DNA of 64,000 bases from Parvibaculum sp. (GCA_002694985.1 NZNS01000006.1:78605-142604), one strand, 5' to 3'. Shown: positions 1 to 9,154, counted from the first letter of the stretch. Made by a program: numbers and translations. Notes: a model not told the origin generated them from the sequence alone.

Positions 1-70
1 AATGAGTTAGGATTTCCGCCTGGGGCTGCATTGGGGGCATTCCCCTGCCAGGCGACAAGCGCGGCAGGGG

Positions 71-751
71 ATGATGGCTATGAAGCACAAGAACAATCAG
101 GCGCTGTTCGATTACTGGAACGCGATCCGCGCCGGGCGCCCCGCGCCGCGCCGTAGCGAGATCGAGCCCGGCGATATCCGCCGCATCCTGCCTTATGTGT
201 TCATTCTGGAACGCAAGGACCGCGACACCTATCGCTTCCGTCTCGCGGGCACAGGGCTGTGCAGCACCTATGGCATGGAGTTTCGCGGCCACAACATGCT
301 TTCCATGTGGTCCGGCGACTGCGCCGAGAACCTGAAAGAGGCGTTGGACGACGTGGCCGCCAATGCGACTGTCTCAGTGGTGGAATATACGGCGGCGACG
401 AATGACGGCCGCGAAGTCACCTTCGAGATGATCCTGCTGCCACTCGCGCATGAAGACGGGTCGATGACCCGCGTGCTTGGCGCGGCGGTGCCCGTCGACC
501 AGTTTGCCTGGATCGGCGACCATCTGCTCGCGCGCCAGTGGATCGACCGGCTGCGCCGCCTCGACCCGGAACGGATGCCGAGGGCGCCCCGCCCGGCGGA
601 AGTCGTTGCACGCCGCATTCTCGCGGAACGGCCGCCGGTGGCGATTGCCAGCATTGCGAGCCATGCGAGCCGCAAGCCGCCACTCCGCAGTGAACGCTCC
701 TATCTCCGCCTCGTGAAAACGACGACCGCCGCCAGGGAAGATCGCGGCTAG
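71..751 (+). CDS. PAS_5-type PAS domain protein
   Basis: A 226-residue soluble protein whose first ~150 residues fit the one-domain PAS_5 family found in alphaproteobacteria: an N-terminal 'LFDYWNAIRAGR' helix, then 'ILPYVFILER' and 'YRFRLAGTGLC' strands. No enzymatic or output domain follows; the C-terminal ~75 residues are basic and probably disordered. Ligand and partner are unknown; a sensory or scaffolding role is inference. ATG codons at 71, 74 and 80 are possible starts; the AGGGG at 66-70 is best spaced for the one at 80. A paralogue with the same fold lies at 47286. The gene is followed by a bidirectional terminator shared with the convergent GMC oxidoreductase gene. Confidence 0.8.
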   Translation: MMAMKHKNNQALFDYWNAIRAGRPAPRRSEIEPGDIRRILPYVFILERKDRDTYRFRLAGTGLCSTYGMEFRGHNMLSMWSGDCAENLKEALDDVAANATVSVVEYTAATNDGREVTFEMILLPLAHEDGSMTRVLGAAVPVDQFAWIGDHLLARQWIDRLRRLDPERMPRAPRPAEVVARRILAERPPVAIASIASHASRKPPLRSERSYLRLVKTTTAAREDRG

Positions 752-781
752 AGATCGCAACCGCGCAAAAAGCTCAAATAA

Positions 782-818
782 AAAAGCCGGTGTCTCATGG
801 ACACCGGCTTTTGTTTTG
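782..818. terminator. Bidirectional intrinsic terminator
   Basis: A 13-bp perfect stem (AAAAGCCGGTGTC, loop TCAT, then its complement ending in CTTTT) is followed by a T-rich tract on the plus strand and by TTTTTTATTT on the minus strand. It sits between the convergent PAS gene and the GMC oxidoreductase gene and should end both transcripts. Confidence 0.85.
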
Positions 819-833
819 TCCCGCGCGCGGGGA

Positions 834-2480
834 TCAGGCGGCAGTGCCGACCCGGTCTTCCGCGATGGTGACGTTTTCGGCCGGCAGTGGCGCCTTGCCG
901 AGAATATCGTCCGAGATCTTTTCGGCGATCATGATCGTCGGCGCATTGGTGTTACCGCCGACAAGTGTCGGCATGACCGAGGCGTCGATGACGCGCAGGC
1001 CCTGAAGCCCGTGCACGCGGCACTTCGCATCGACCACGGCCATCGGGTCCGTGCCCATCTTGGCCGTGCCGACCGGATGATAGATCGTCTCCGCCGTTTC
1101 GCGGATCCAGTTATCGATCTCCTCATCGCTCTGCACGCCCGCGCCCGGCCAGAACTCGGGCCCGCGATAGGGATCCATCGCACGCTGCGCAATGATGTCG
1201 CGCACGATCCTCACGCCCTCGCGCATCACGACGCGGTCATATTCCGCTTCGAGATAGTTCGGCTGGATGAGCGCATGATCGGTCGGATTCGCCGACTTGA
1301 GCCCGATATAGCCGCGGCTCTCGGGACGAAGCTGGCAGACATGAACCGTGAAGCCATGCCGGTCCGACTTCGTGCGCGCATGGTCGCGCATCATCGCGGC
1401 CACGAAGTGAAGCTGAATGTCCGGCACTTCAAGTTCGGGGCGCGTCTTCAGGAAGGCACCCGCTTCGAGCCCGTTCGAGGTCGCAAGGCCCGTCTTGAAG
1501 AAAGTGTACTGCATGCCCGTCACAAGCTGCTTCAGCGGGTTGGCGACCGTGCTGTGCAGCGTGACCGGCTGCGTGCATTCATTGATGACGGTGCAATCGA
1601 GATGGTCCTGAAGGTTCTGGCCAACGCCGGGCAGGTCCGCCACCACGTCGATACCGAACCTCTTGAGGTACTCGCCCTTGCCGATACCCGACAGCAGCAG
1701 CACCTGCGGCGAGTTGACGGCGCCGCCCGATAGCAGCACCTCCTTGCCCGCACGTGCGGTCTTCGTTTCGCCCTTCTGCGTGTATTCGACGCCGATGGCC
1801 CGCTTGCCCTCGAAGAGAATACGCGAGGTGAGCGCTTCGACTTCGACCGTCAGGTTCGGACGGTTCAGCGCCGGAACGAGATAGCCCTTGGCCGCGCTGC
1901 AGCGCTGGCCGTCCTTGATTGTGAGCTGGTAAGGGCCGACGCCTTCCTGCTGCGGACCATTGAAATCCTCTGTATAGGGATGGCCGGCCTGCTTGCCCGC
2001 TTCAACGAAGGTATCGAAGAGCACGTTCGTCTTGCGCGCATTGCTGACGCCGAGCGGGCCTTCGCCGCCATGAAAAGCACTGTCACCGTTCTCGTTGCCT
2101 TCCGAGCGGCGGAAATAGGGCAGCACATCCGCAAAACCCCAGCCTTCGAGGCCGAGCTGGCGCCACATGTCGTAGTCGCGCGCATGGCCGCGAATATAAA
2201 CCATGCCATTGATCGAGGAAGAGCCGCCAAGCACCTTGCCGCGCGGCCAATAGAGCTTGCGATTGTTGAGGAAGGGCTGCCCTTCCGTGTCGTAGCACCA
2301 GTTGACGAGGTCCGTGCCGATCAGCTTGCCCACGCCCGCAGGCATGTGAATCATGAAGTTCGAATCCTTCGAACCCGCTTCCAGCAGCAGAACCTTGTTC
2401 GACGGATTCTCCGACAAACGGTTAGCCAATACGCAGCCAGCACTGCCGGCACCGATAATGATGTAGTCGAACTCGCTCAT
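834..2480 (-). CDS. GMC-family FAD oxidoreductase (choline/alcohol dehydrogenase-like)
   Basis: A 548-residue glucose-methanol-choline oxidoreductase. The N terminus carries the FAD-binding GAGSAG motif (G10-x-G12-x-x-G15); 'GKVLGGSSSINGM' is the first GMC signature; the C-terminal catalytic region has 'HPVGTAKMG' (His about 468) and 'GGNTNAPT' (Asn about 510). Family members oxidise alcohols (choline, long-chain or polyethylene-glycol-type alcohols) to aldehydes using FAD; the substrate cannot be read here. The open frame extends 158 codons further upstream, but that extension is basic and low-complexity. The ATG at 2480, preceded by GGAAAC, gives the family N terminus. A paralogue lies at 31411. 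No dedicated partner is adjacent. Confidence 0.92.
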   Translation of the reverse strand: MSEFDYIIIGAGSAGCVLANRLSENPSNKVLLLEAGSKDSNFMIHMPAGVGKLIGTDLVNWCYDTEGQPFLNNRKLYWPRGKVLGGSSSINGMVYIRGHARDYDMWRQLGLEGWGFADVLPYFRRSEGNENGDSAFHGGEGPLGVSNARKTNVLFDTFVEAGKQAGHPYTEDFNGPQQEGVGPYQLTIKDGQRCSAAKGYLVPALNRPNLTVEVEALTSRILFEGKRAIGVEYTQKGETKTARAGKEVLLSGGAVNSPQVLLLSGIGKGEYLKRFGIDVVADLPGVGQNLQDHLDCTVINECTQPVTLHSTVANPLKQLVTGMQYTFFKTGLATSNGLEAGAFLKTRPELEVPDIQLHFVAAMMRDHARTKSDRHGFTVHVCQLRPESRGYIGLKSANPTDHALIQPNYLEAEYDRVVMREGVRIVRDIIAQRAMDPYRGPEFWPGAGVQSDEEIDNWIRETAETIYHPVGTAKMGTDPMAVVDAKCRVHGLQGLRVIDASVMPTLVGGNTNAPTIMIAEKISDDILGKAPLPAENVTIAEDRVGTAA

Positions 2481-2815
2481 AAGCTTTGTTTCCGGTTCTT
2501 TGTTGTATGGCCGCCCGGTTTCGCCTGCGCGGAAAACCCACTTTCTGCGCGGCTTGTCGTGACGGACGGCACCCGTTCCTGGCTGATTCCAGCCGTTTCT
2601 TGGCCCATTACCCTGTTTGGTCGGAATGTGGCGCGATTGTCGGGAATTGCCGAAGCTGACGCAAGCGTCAATTTTGTGCAGTAAAGTACGAAGTTTCTCT
2701 CCATATCGGTCGCGAAACAGCGCCCAAGGACTGTGACGGTAAAAATTCATTAACTGTGTCACATTTATTCTGGCAATGAAGTTTTGGCGCCCCCGTGCGC
2801 GTCTACTGACAGGCA
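2481..2815. other. Divergent intergenic region (GMC oxidoreductase / PilZ gene)
   Basis: No credible gene. It must hold the promoters of both divergent genes. The PilZ-proximal half is AT-richer and contains an inverted repeat TGTGAC-N20-GTCACA (2732-2763) close to where the PilZ promoter should be; a regulator for it is not identifiable. Confidence 0.5.
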
Positions 2816-3424
2816 ATGCATAAGATGCAACCCGAACACGACGAACGCCGCCGCCATGAGCGCGTCGCCTTTGAAGAGAAAGGCCGCTTCCTCGCACCCG
2901 ACGGGTCCGAACACCCCTGCTCGATCCGCGACATGTCGCTTGGCGGCATTGCAATCAGCTCCGATGTGCCTCTCGATGTCGGCGCCCATATCATCGTCTA
3001 TCTCGACGAGTTCGGCCGTTTCGAGGGCGATGTCGTGCGCAGCTTCGATGGTGGTTTTGCTATCGAAACGACGATCAGCGGCCCGCGCCGCGAACGGCTG
3101 CGCCAGCGGCTCGAAGCCCTCGCCCGCGGCGAAAAGATCGAGGTTTCAGCCCGCCGTGCCTTCGCACGTTATGCACCCGGCGAAGCAGGCCTGGAGGAAA
3201 GCTCCGTCCTTACCCTCGCCGACGGCCAGACCATGCCTTGCCGCATCATCGACATGTCGCTCGGCGGCGCCCAGGTGGCTGTCGAAAACCGCCCGCCCGT
3301 CGGCACCGATGTCTCCATCGGCCGCATGACCGGCCGCGTGGTTCGGCACACTGAAGAAGGCGTCGGTCTCCAGTTTACCGAGGTTCCCGAACGGGCTACG
3401 GCCTTTTCCCGCCCCTTCGGCTGA
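2816..3424 (+). CDS. Tandem PilZ domain protein
   Basis: A 202-residue cytoplasmic protein made of two PilZ domains. Domain 1 shows RxxxR (R12-R16) and DxSxxG (D39-M-S41-L-G-G44); domain 2 shows RxxxR (R114-R118) and DxSxxG (D146-M-S148-L-G-G151). These are the cyclic-di-GMP contact motifs of the family, so both domains look competent to bind. PilZ proteins without another domain act as c-di-GMP receptors that modulate motility, exopolysaccharide or transcription; the target is unknown. It is transcribed alone, divergent from the GMC oxidoreductase gene. A single-domain PilZ protein is at 26090. Confidence 0.88.
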   Translation: MHKMQPEHDERRRHERVAFEEKGRFLAPDGSEHPCSIRDMSLGGIAISSDVPLDVGAHIIVYLDEFGRFEGDVVRSFDGGFAIETTISGPRRERLRQRLEALARGEKIEVSARRAFARYAPGEAGLEESSVLTLADGQTMPCRIIDMSLGGAQVAVENRPPVGTDVSIGRMTGRVVRHTEEGVGLQFTEVPERATAFSRPFG

Positions 3425-3521
3425 TGCAATAGCTGTTGCGGCCGGGCCCTGTTGCCCGGCACGCCCATCCCTCTAGACTGCTGCCCGCAACCGCCGCAAA
3501 CGGCAAGAACAGGGGGCCAGC

Positions 3522-4223
3522 TTGTCCGGGACCATTCTCTCCACCAGCATCGAAAACGATATCGCCATTCTCAACATGGATGATGGCCGCGCTAATGCTC
3601 TCGGCAACGCCATGATCGGCGAGTTGAATGCCGCCCTCGACCAGGTGGAAAAGGAAGCGAAAGCCGTCCTCATTGCCGGCCGGGAAAACCGCTTCTGTGC
3701 TGGTTTCGACCTCGAGGTAATGGCCTCGGGCCCGGAAAATGTCCGCCAGCTTGTCAGCTCAGGCGCCGAACTCCTCCTGCGCCTCTATGAATACAAGCTT
3801 CCGGTCGTCATGGCCTGCACGGGCCACGCGCTCGCAGCAGGCGGCCTGCTACTGCTCTCCGCCGACGCGCGGATCGGTGCGGAGGGCAAGTTCAAGATCG
3901 GCCTGCCGGAGGTCGCAATCGGCATGACCATGCCGATTTTCGGCATCGAACTCGCCCGCGACCGCCTCGCCCGCAACCGCTTCACCGAAGCCGTCACCCA
4001 GGCGAAGACCTATAGCCCTGCCGAGGCCGTCGCCGTCGGTTATCTCGACACCGCCGTTCCCGCCGCCACACTGATGGAAGTGGCAAAGGCCCGCGCCGCT
4101 GAGCTCGCCGCCCTGCAACAACCTGCCTTCGCAAACACGAAACGCAAGGAACGCGCCTTAACAATCAGGCATGTCCGGGACACGCTGGAGAGCGATTCTG
4201 TCACTTTCGACGGCGCAAAATAG
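3522..4223 (+). CDS. Crotonase-fold protein (enoyl-CoA hydratase/isomerase family)
   Basis: A 233-residue crotonase-superfamily protein, shorter than the usual 255-265 because it stops soon after the core fold. The oxyanion-hole segment 'CAGFDLEVMA' and the 'ALAAGGLLLLSADARIG' helix are present, and 'LPEVAIGM' keeps the first catalytic glutamate position. The family hydrates or isomerises enoyl-CoA esters. The start is TTG at 3522 with AGGGGG at 3511-3516; no ATG start fits the fold better. It stands alone, without fad genes beside it, so its substrate is undetermined. Confidence 0.85.
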   Translation: MSGTILSTSIENDIAILNMDDGRANALGNAMIGELNAALDQVEKEAKAVLIAGRENRFCAGFDLEVMASGPENVRQLVSSGAELLLRLYEYKLPVVMACTGHALAAGGLLLLSADARIGAEGKFKIGLPEVAIGMTMPIFGIELARDRLARNRFTEAVTQAKTYSPAEAVAVGYLDTAVPAATLMEVAKARAAELAALQQPAFANTKRKERALTIRHVRDTLESDSVTFDGAK

Positions 4224-4548
4224 CGGCTGAAAGCAGCTAATCGCATTGTTGCTGTATTTTTTTCAGACGATTTTCCGGAGTCCCTGAATGCACCACAGCG
4301 GCAACGCTGTGCGTCCCCTCATGGTTAGCGGATGCACATTAGAGAGGCGCCAGACGTTGATCTGCCTGCGTTTTTCAGTGTGAATTCTTGTCCGCAATTT
4401 TAATCAAACGAAATCACTTCGAATTTTAGGTAAATCTCGGTCGAGTTTGATCCGTATTAGGATCAAATCTGGCTCACACGCTTAAACCGGCACCAATCCC
4501 CGCCTGTCAAAGTGCACTCAAGTTAGTGACAAATGGGTGGGCTTGATC
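4224..4548. promoter_or_regulatory. Intergenic region with 8-bp inverted repeat upstream of LapG-like gene
   Basis: No gene is seen. The sequence becomes AT-rich after 4380. A perfect inverted repeat TTTGATCC-GTATTA-GGATCAAA at 4446-4467 lies about 80 bp before the next start codon and looks like an operator for a dimeric regulator; the regulator is not identifiable. Confidence 0.4.
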
Positions 4549-5340
4549 ATGAATTGGCGGAAGAAATTCGTCATTTGGGCGGGACTGGCGGCAGGTCTGG
4601 CAGGATGCCAGTCTTCCGATTACGTGGGCAGCATCGACAGCTCTTTTTTTGACAACAATGCCCGCGTGCATTGGGTTGCAGCGTCGATGGAAACGGGACA
4701 GCAGGTTGCGCCGCCCTTCGGCTATGTCGGCTTCTGCGTCCGCAATCCACAGGAATGCGAAGGCGGCACGGACGCGCCGCGCGACATCGTGATGTCGCCG
4801 GAGAAGTGGTCCGAGCTCAACAGGATCAATGAATACGTCAACGCCTCCGTTCCGCAGGTATCCGACGCCGCACTCTACGACCGCGACGAATGGTGGGCCT
4901 ATCCCGATGCCCGCGGTGGCGATTGCGAGGACTTCGCGCTGATGAAGCAGAAGCTTCTGATCGAACGCGGCTGGGCGGCGGAGAGCCTGCTCATCACCGT
5001 CGTGCGCGAGTGGAACGGCGACGGACACGCGGTCCTTCTCGTGAAGACCGACCGAGGCGAGTTCGTGCTCGACAACAAGAATTGGGAAGTCGTCGCCTGG
5101 CAGGACGCGCCCTATCAATGGATCAAGCGCCAGTCCCGCGAGCGGCCTTTCATCTGGGTCAATCTCGACAGCCGGACGATGCGCACCGCGTCCATCGACG
5201 TGCCGCCACTGGGCGAACCGGTGCCCTTCCTCGCCGCTATCGGGAAGAAAAATGAAAAGGCGGGCCTGCGCCCGTCCATCGAGAACGGTCAGACCGCGAG
5301 CCGCAGCCCCCGGGACAAACCCACGGCCGCGATCAACTGA
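4549..5340 (+). CDS. Transglutaminase-like cysteine protease (BTLCP/LapG family), predicted lipoprotein
   Basis: A 263-residue bacterial transglutaminase-like cysteine proteinase. It starts with a short hydrophobic signal ending in the lipobox LAGC (Cys20), so it is predicted to be membrane-anchored in the periplasm. The catalytic triad is visible as Cys126 in 'GGDCEDFALM', His160 in 'NGDGHAVLL' and Asp175 in 'FVLDN'. In gammaproteobacteria the relative LapG cleaves biofilm adhesins under control of the c-di-GMP receptor LapD; no LapD or adhesin gene is nearby, so that role is only possible. The ATG at 4549 is chosen over GTG 4537 because it gives the best lipoprotein signal. A strong terminator follows. 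Confidence 0.85.
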   Translation: MNWRKKFVIWAGLAAGLAGCQSSDYVGSIDSSFFDNNARVHWVAASMETGQQVAPPFGYVGFCVRNPQECEGGTDAPRDIVMSPEKWSELNRINEYVNASVPQVSDAALYDRDEWWAYPDARGGDCEDFALMKQKLLIERGWAAESLLITVVREWNGDGHAVLLVKTDRGEFVLDNKNWEVVAWQDAPYQWIKRQSRERPFIWVNLDSRTMRTASIDVPPLGEPVPFLAAIGKKNEKAGLRPSIENGQTASRSPRDKPTAAIN

Positions 5341-5388
5341 CCTGCCGACCGGATCCCCGCCCCCCCATTGGATCCGGTCCTGTCGAGG

Positions 5389-5430
5389 CCGGTCCTGCCG
5401 CTCCCCCCGCGGCAGGGCCGGTTCTTTTTT
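5389..5430. terminator. Intrinsic terminator
   Basis: A 13-bp stem (CCGGTCCTGCCGC / GCGGCAGGGCCGG, one G-T pair) with a CCCC-rich loop is followed by TTCTTTTTT on the plus strand. It terminates the LapG-like gene; the convergent crotonase gene ends 11 bp beyond. Confidence 0.85.
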
Positions 5431-5440
5431 GGGTGCGGGC

Positions 5441-6214
5441 CTATTTGCCTTTCCACACCGGTTTGCGCTTTTCGGCGAAAGCCCGCGGCCCTTCGATCAG
5501 ATCCTCGCTCTTGAAGAGCGCGGTCACCGCCGGGTACTTGCCTTCGATCGCCTTCTTCAGGTTCGCTTCGTCGAGGCCCTGATAGACGGATTCCTTCGAC
5601 GCGCGGATCGACATCGGCGAGCATTCCGCAATGAGCCCCGCCCAGCGCTTTGCCGCGGCCAGAAGCTCGCCCGCCGGCACGACTTCATTCACGAAACCGA
5701 GTTCCTTGCCTTCTTTCGCCGGCACCTGACGGCCCGTCAGAATCATGCCCATGGCCTGCTTGGTACCGATCTGGCGGGGCAGACGGTGCAGACCGCCCGC
5801 AAGCGCAGCAAGGCCAACCTTCGGCTCTGGCAGCGCGAACATCGCGTTTTCGGAGGCGATGATGAGGTCGCAGGCCAGCGCGATTTCGAAGCCGCCGCCC
5901 ATTGCCACACCGTTCACGGCCGCAATCACCGGCTTGTTGAGGTCGTAGCGCGCTGTGAGGCCGGCAAATCCCGATGCCGGAACTTCCAGCTTTCCGCCTT
6001 CGGCCTGGAAGCGCAGGTCATTGCCCGCACTGAAAGCGCGTTCGCCCTCGCCCGTGATGATCGCAACCCAGAGATCGTCATCGGCGGCGAAATCGTTGAA
6101 AACCTTCTCAAGCTCGAAATTGGCAGGCGGGTGCAGCGCATTCATGCGTTCCGGCCGGTTGATGGTGACGACGAGGATGTGCCCGTCGCGTTCGGTCTTG
6201 CAGAATTCAGTCAT
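5441..6214 (-). CDS. Enoyl-CoA hydratase/isomerase (CaiD-like crotonase)
   Basis: A 257-residue crotonase resembling the carnitinyl-CoA dehydratase branch. It has the 'NRPERMNAL' start strand, the oxyanion-hole 'RAFSAGNDL', 'VNGVAMGGGFEIALACDL' and 'LPEPKVGL' with the first catalytic Glu; the second position reads Gly ('QAMGMILTG'), as in single-glutamate members. The C terminus 'AFAEKRKPVWKGK' is the standard family tail. ATG 6214 has GGGGA six bases upstream; ATG 6220 is an alternative. The gene is monocistronic and divergent from the GYF-domain gene. Confidence 0.9.
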   Translation of the reverse strand: MTEFCKTERDGHILVVTINRPERMNALHPPANFELEKVFNDFAADDDLWVAIITGEGERAFSAGNDLRFQAEGGKLEVPASGFAGLTARYDLNKPVIAAVNGVAMGGGFEIALACDLIIASENAMFALPEPKVGLAALAGGLHRLPRQIGTKQAMGMILTGRQVPAKEGKELGFVNEVVPAGELLAAAKRWAGLIAECSPMSIRASKESVYQGLDEANLKKAIEGKYPAVTALFKSEDLIEGPRAFAEKRKPVWKGK

Positions 6215-6401
6215 CGGCATTCCCCGTTAATCCGCGTTAATATCCGCGTGTTTTGTCGATCAGGGCGAGACTTTGCCCGCTCGTTTCGAGCTCCGCAAGC
6301 CGCCGGCTGTTGACGTTGCGGTAACCAAAACCATTTAAAAATGTAACGAAATACGTACCAGTTTGCCGCTTCACGCGGTTTCTCATGTCGGACGTAGAGC
6401 C

Positions 6402-7169
6402 ATGGCGCAAGCAAACGAACGATTCGCAACCTCGCCCAATGAGATCACCGGCATCCCCAAGCACCGCTGGGTGCTGAAATATGGCGACAAGATCTATGGG
6501 CCTTATAGCCTGGAGGCGATGAAGGCTTACGTTGCGGAAGGCCGCGTTGCCGAGCACAGCCTCCTCGCGCCCGAAGGCACACCCGCAGGCGCGAGCATGT
6601 GGCAGCGCGCAATCGACATTCCCGTCATTGCCGCCCTCTTCGGCGTGCCGATGCAGGAAGAAGAGACACCGCAAGCCGAGCAGCCTGCGGAACCGGCGGA
6701 AGAAGTCCGCAAAGAACTCCGCGCCGGAGAAGCCGAATCGCCCGAGGACCTCACCGCAGCCGAGGTCTACGAGGCTGAAGAAACCACCACCGCCGCCGAA
6801 CCCGCGCGCAAGCTTCAGCCTGATAAGGCCGGGGATCGTCCGGTTTATGGCTCCGGCAAGGGCCAGATCGACCGCCGCCGCCAGCCGGACACCGCGAATT
6901 TCATCATCGTCATGGACATCAAGACACGCTTCGCTGGCCCGCTCGAACAGGCGATCATGTCGCTCGGGCCCGCCTACAAGCTCGCGCCGAATGTCTGGTG
7001 TGTGAATACGGATACGACCGCCGCCGGTCTTCTCAACACTCTGAGCACCCATATCGGCCGCACCGACACCATGTTCATCGCCGACACGACGCGCGACCGC
7101 ACGGCCTGGAGTTCCATGGGCCCGGAAGTCGACGCAAAGATCCGCCGCGTCTGGCGCCGAACCTACTGA
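6402..7169 (+). CDS. GYF_2-domain protein of unknown function
   Basis: A 255-residue cytoplasmic protein. Residues ~20-70 ('WVLKYGDKIYGPYSLEAM') match the GYF_2/DUF4339 fold, a peptide-binding module. An acidic Glu/Ala-rich linker follows (~85-145), then a C-terminal ~100-residue domain ('NFIIVMDIKTRFAGPLEQAI') not recognised here, with an apparent mixed alpha/beta pattern. No transmembrane helix is present, unlike many GYF_2 proteins. Function unknown. The ATG at 6402 is preferred to upstream in-frame starts because the GYF domain begins shortly after it. Confidence 0.75.
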   Translation: MAQANERFATSPNEITGIPKHRWVLKYGDKIYGPYSLEAMKAYVAEGRVAEHSLLAPEGTPAGASMWQRAIDIPVIAALFGVPMQEEETPQAEQPAEPAEEVRKELRAGEAESPEDLTAAEVYEAEETTTAAEPARKLQPDKAGDRPVYGSGKGQIDRRRQPDTANFIIVMDIKTRFAGPLEQAIMSLGPAYKLAPNVWCVNTDTTAAGLLNTLSTHIGRTDTMFIADTTRDRTAWSSMGPEVDAKIRRVWRRTY

Positions 7170-7379
7170 AGCGCGGCTTTCCGCGATTAATTCACCGCCT
7201 CGGGTGGCGATCCCCACCTTCAGGTGTTAGGCTTTTCCCCGATGATGATTTGAGGGCTTTCAGGTGAAACACCTGAAGGCCCTTATTCTTTACCGGTCGG
7301 TGTTTATCGGCTGATCTTTATGAAAACGCGTGGCGCTCGCCCCCCGGGTCAGTCGCCGCCGCGCAGAAAGGCAAGGCAA

Positions 7380-7811
7380 ATGGCAGCAGCACAGAACGGC
7401 GACCGGGTGAAGGTTCACTACACCGGCAAGCTGAACGACGGCACCGTTTTCGACACCAGCCAGCAGGGCGACCCGATCGAATTTGCGATTGGCAGCCAGA
7501 TGGTGATTCCCGGTTTCGAAACCGCCGTGGTCGGCATGGAGCCTGGCGACAGCAAGAGCTTCACCGTGTCCTCCGGGGAAGCCTATGGCGAGCATGATCC
7601 GCGCCTCGTGCAGGAAGTGCCCCGCAGCGAACTCCCGCCGGAACTCGAGCCGCAGCCGGGCATGCGACTGACCGCGACCGGACAGGACGGTCGCGAGATC
7701 AGCCTCGTGGTGACGGAAGTGAACGAGCAGGCCGTTCGCCTCGATGCGAACCACCCGTTGGCAGGCGAAGACCTGACCTTCGAAATTCAGCTCGTCGAGA
7801 TCGCCGCCTGA
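7380..7811 (+). CDS. FKBP-type peptidyl-prolyl isomerase, SlyD-like
   Basis: A 143-residue SlyD-type prolyl isomerase: 'VKVHYTGKLNDGTVFDTS' begins the FKBP domain, the inserted chaperone flap occupies about residues 65-125, and the FKBP strand returns near the C terminus ('LTFEIQLVEI'). It lacks the His/Cys-rich metal-binding tail of enterobacterial SlyD, as in shorter homologues. It should assist folding in the cytosol (no signal peptide). The start ATG at 7380 follows AAGGCAAGG; the in-frame extension from 7320 is not family-like. It is convergent with the following minus-strand gene. Confidence 0.9.
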   Translation: MAAAQNGDRVKVHYTGKLNDGTVFDTSQQGDPIEFAIGSQMVIPGFETAVVGMEPGDSKSFTVSSGEAYGEHDPRLVQEVPRSELPPELEPQPGMRLTATGQDGREISLVVTEVNEQAVRLDANHPLAGEDLTFEIQLVEIAA

Positions 7812-7898
7812 TCTAGACTGCTTTCGGGCAGATAAGCGGCGGGCAGTTTTCACGGCCAGACGAGAAGCGCAAAGCGGTTCTCTCCAGCCCGGTCTGCC

Positions 7899-9077
7899 CT
7901 AAGGACGTGCAAGCGGCAGGCGGTGATCTTTCACCGCCTCCGCCTTCGTTTCTACCTCCGCCGCTAGCGGCGGAGCATCGGGTTCGAAATCCGAAACCAT
8001 ATCTTTCTCCCCGCCCGGACGAAGCAAGGGAACGGGTGCGTTCAATGCGCCCGGCAACGCCTCTTCCGCAACCGCATCGGCAGCGCTGGCATCCTGTGCT
8101 TCCTCGCCTGGCTTCATGACGGGCACCGCATCGGACGACGCAGCCTCTTCTTCCCATTCAGGCACCGCAGACTGGCCGGCAAGTTCGCGCATGATCGCGT
8201 CGGCACGGCGCCAGCGCAAAATGAGCGGCGCGCCGAGCGCGCTTACATCGGCGCAACGTGCAGCACCCGTCTCGCCGCGGTCGCAAAGCACCGTCGCCCG
8301 GATCAGTTCGAGCTGGAACTGCGAGCGACGGAGAAACTCGGGAAAGAGACCGCTCGCCTTTGCCCGCTCGACAAGGGGGAGATATTGCTCGCAACCAAGC
8401 TGCTGGCGCTCTTCCATGTCGGCAAGACGACGGTCTTCGAGCGTTCCCTCCTCGGGCGCCGCCTCGCAAAGCCGCCACATCAATTCCGCCGTCGCATGAT
8501 CGTAAAGAAGGATCAGCGCGCGTTGCGTTTCAGGCAGGCCCGCGAAGAGCCGCGCCGTATCGTCCGGCGACCAGCCGCGAAAGCCGTCGAGAAAAACGAG
8601 AATGTCTACCGGCTCGCCGGGGGCGGGCTTGTAGCGCGGTCGCGCCTCTTCCGTAAGAGTTGGACGCACACCACGTTTCAAAAAGGAAAATTCGTTCGAT
8701 TGCGCAAGATCCGGCTCGCCATTGGCCGTCGCCGGAATGAAGAGCAGTTGCAGCCCGAGCGGGCGTTCCTCGATGTGAAAGAATGCGCCAGCTTCTCCGC
8801 TCCGCCCAGCTTCCCCGTTCCGCAAGGACAGCGCGCCCTGCGCCGTCCCCGACGCAGCCGCCTCGCGCTCGCCATTGAGCGTGTAGGTGGCACCGCCTGA
8901 AAAGACCATGCTGCCGACGACGCGCTTTTCCACCTGCGAAAGCGTGAGCGACATGCCCGCCGCATTGCCGATCCCCTCATAGCTGCCGTTGAAAGGCGCA
9001 GCGCGCAACGAATGGGGAAATCCCGCAACCAGAACGAACAAAAGCAGCGCGGACAAGGCCCGCACTGCTTCCTTCAT
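7899..9077 (-). CDS. Exported protein of unknown function
   Basis: A 392-residue protein with a cleavable signal peptide (residues 1-25, 'LLLFVLVAGFPHSLRA') and no other membrane segment, so it is probably periplasmic. The N-terminal ~110 residues form a glycine-rich beta pattern; the middle ~160 residues are helical with several cysteines (for example 'RLCEAAP', 'LGCEQYL', 'VLCDRG', 'ARCADV'); the last ~90 residues are acidic and Ala/Pro-rich. I do not recognise the family. A GTG at 9140 could extend it, but the ATG at 9077 puts the signal peptide at the N terminus. It lies 77 bp downstream of a crotonase gene on the same strand. Confidence 0.7.
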   Translation of the reverse strand: MKEAVRALSALLLFVLVAGFPHSLRAAPFNGSYEGIGNAAGMSLTLSQVEKRVVGSMVFSGGATYTLNGEREAAASGTAQGALSLRNGEAGRSGEAGAFFHIEERPLGLQLLFIPATANGEPDLAQSNEFSFLKRGVRPTLTEEARPRYKPAPGEPVDILVFLDGFRGWSPDDTARLFAGLPETQRALILLYDHATAELMWRLCEAAPEEGTLEDRRLADMEERQQLGCEQYLPLVERAKASGLFPEFLRRSQFQLELIRATVLCDRGETGAARCADVSALGAPLILRWRRADAIMRELAGQSAVPEWEEEAASSDAVPVMKPGEEAQDASAADAVAEEALPGALNAPVPLLRPGGEKDMVSDFEPDAPPLAAEVETKAEAVKDHRLPLARP

Positions 9078-9154
9078 GTCGAATGCCGCGCGTCGCGCGG
9101 CGAGCCCCCATATCATTCCAGTCGCTTTCTCCAGCCCCACGGAGAGAGCAGATA

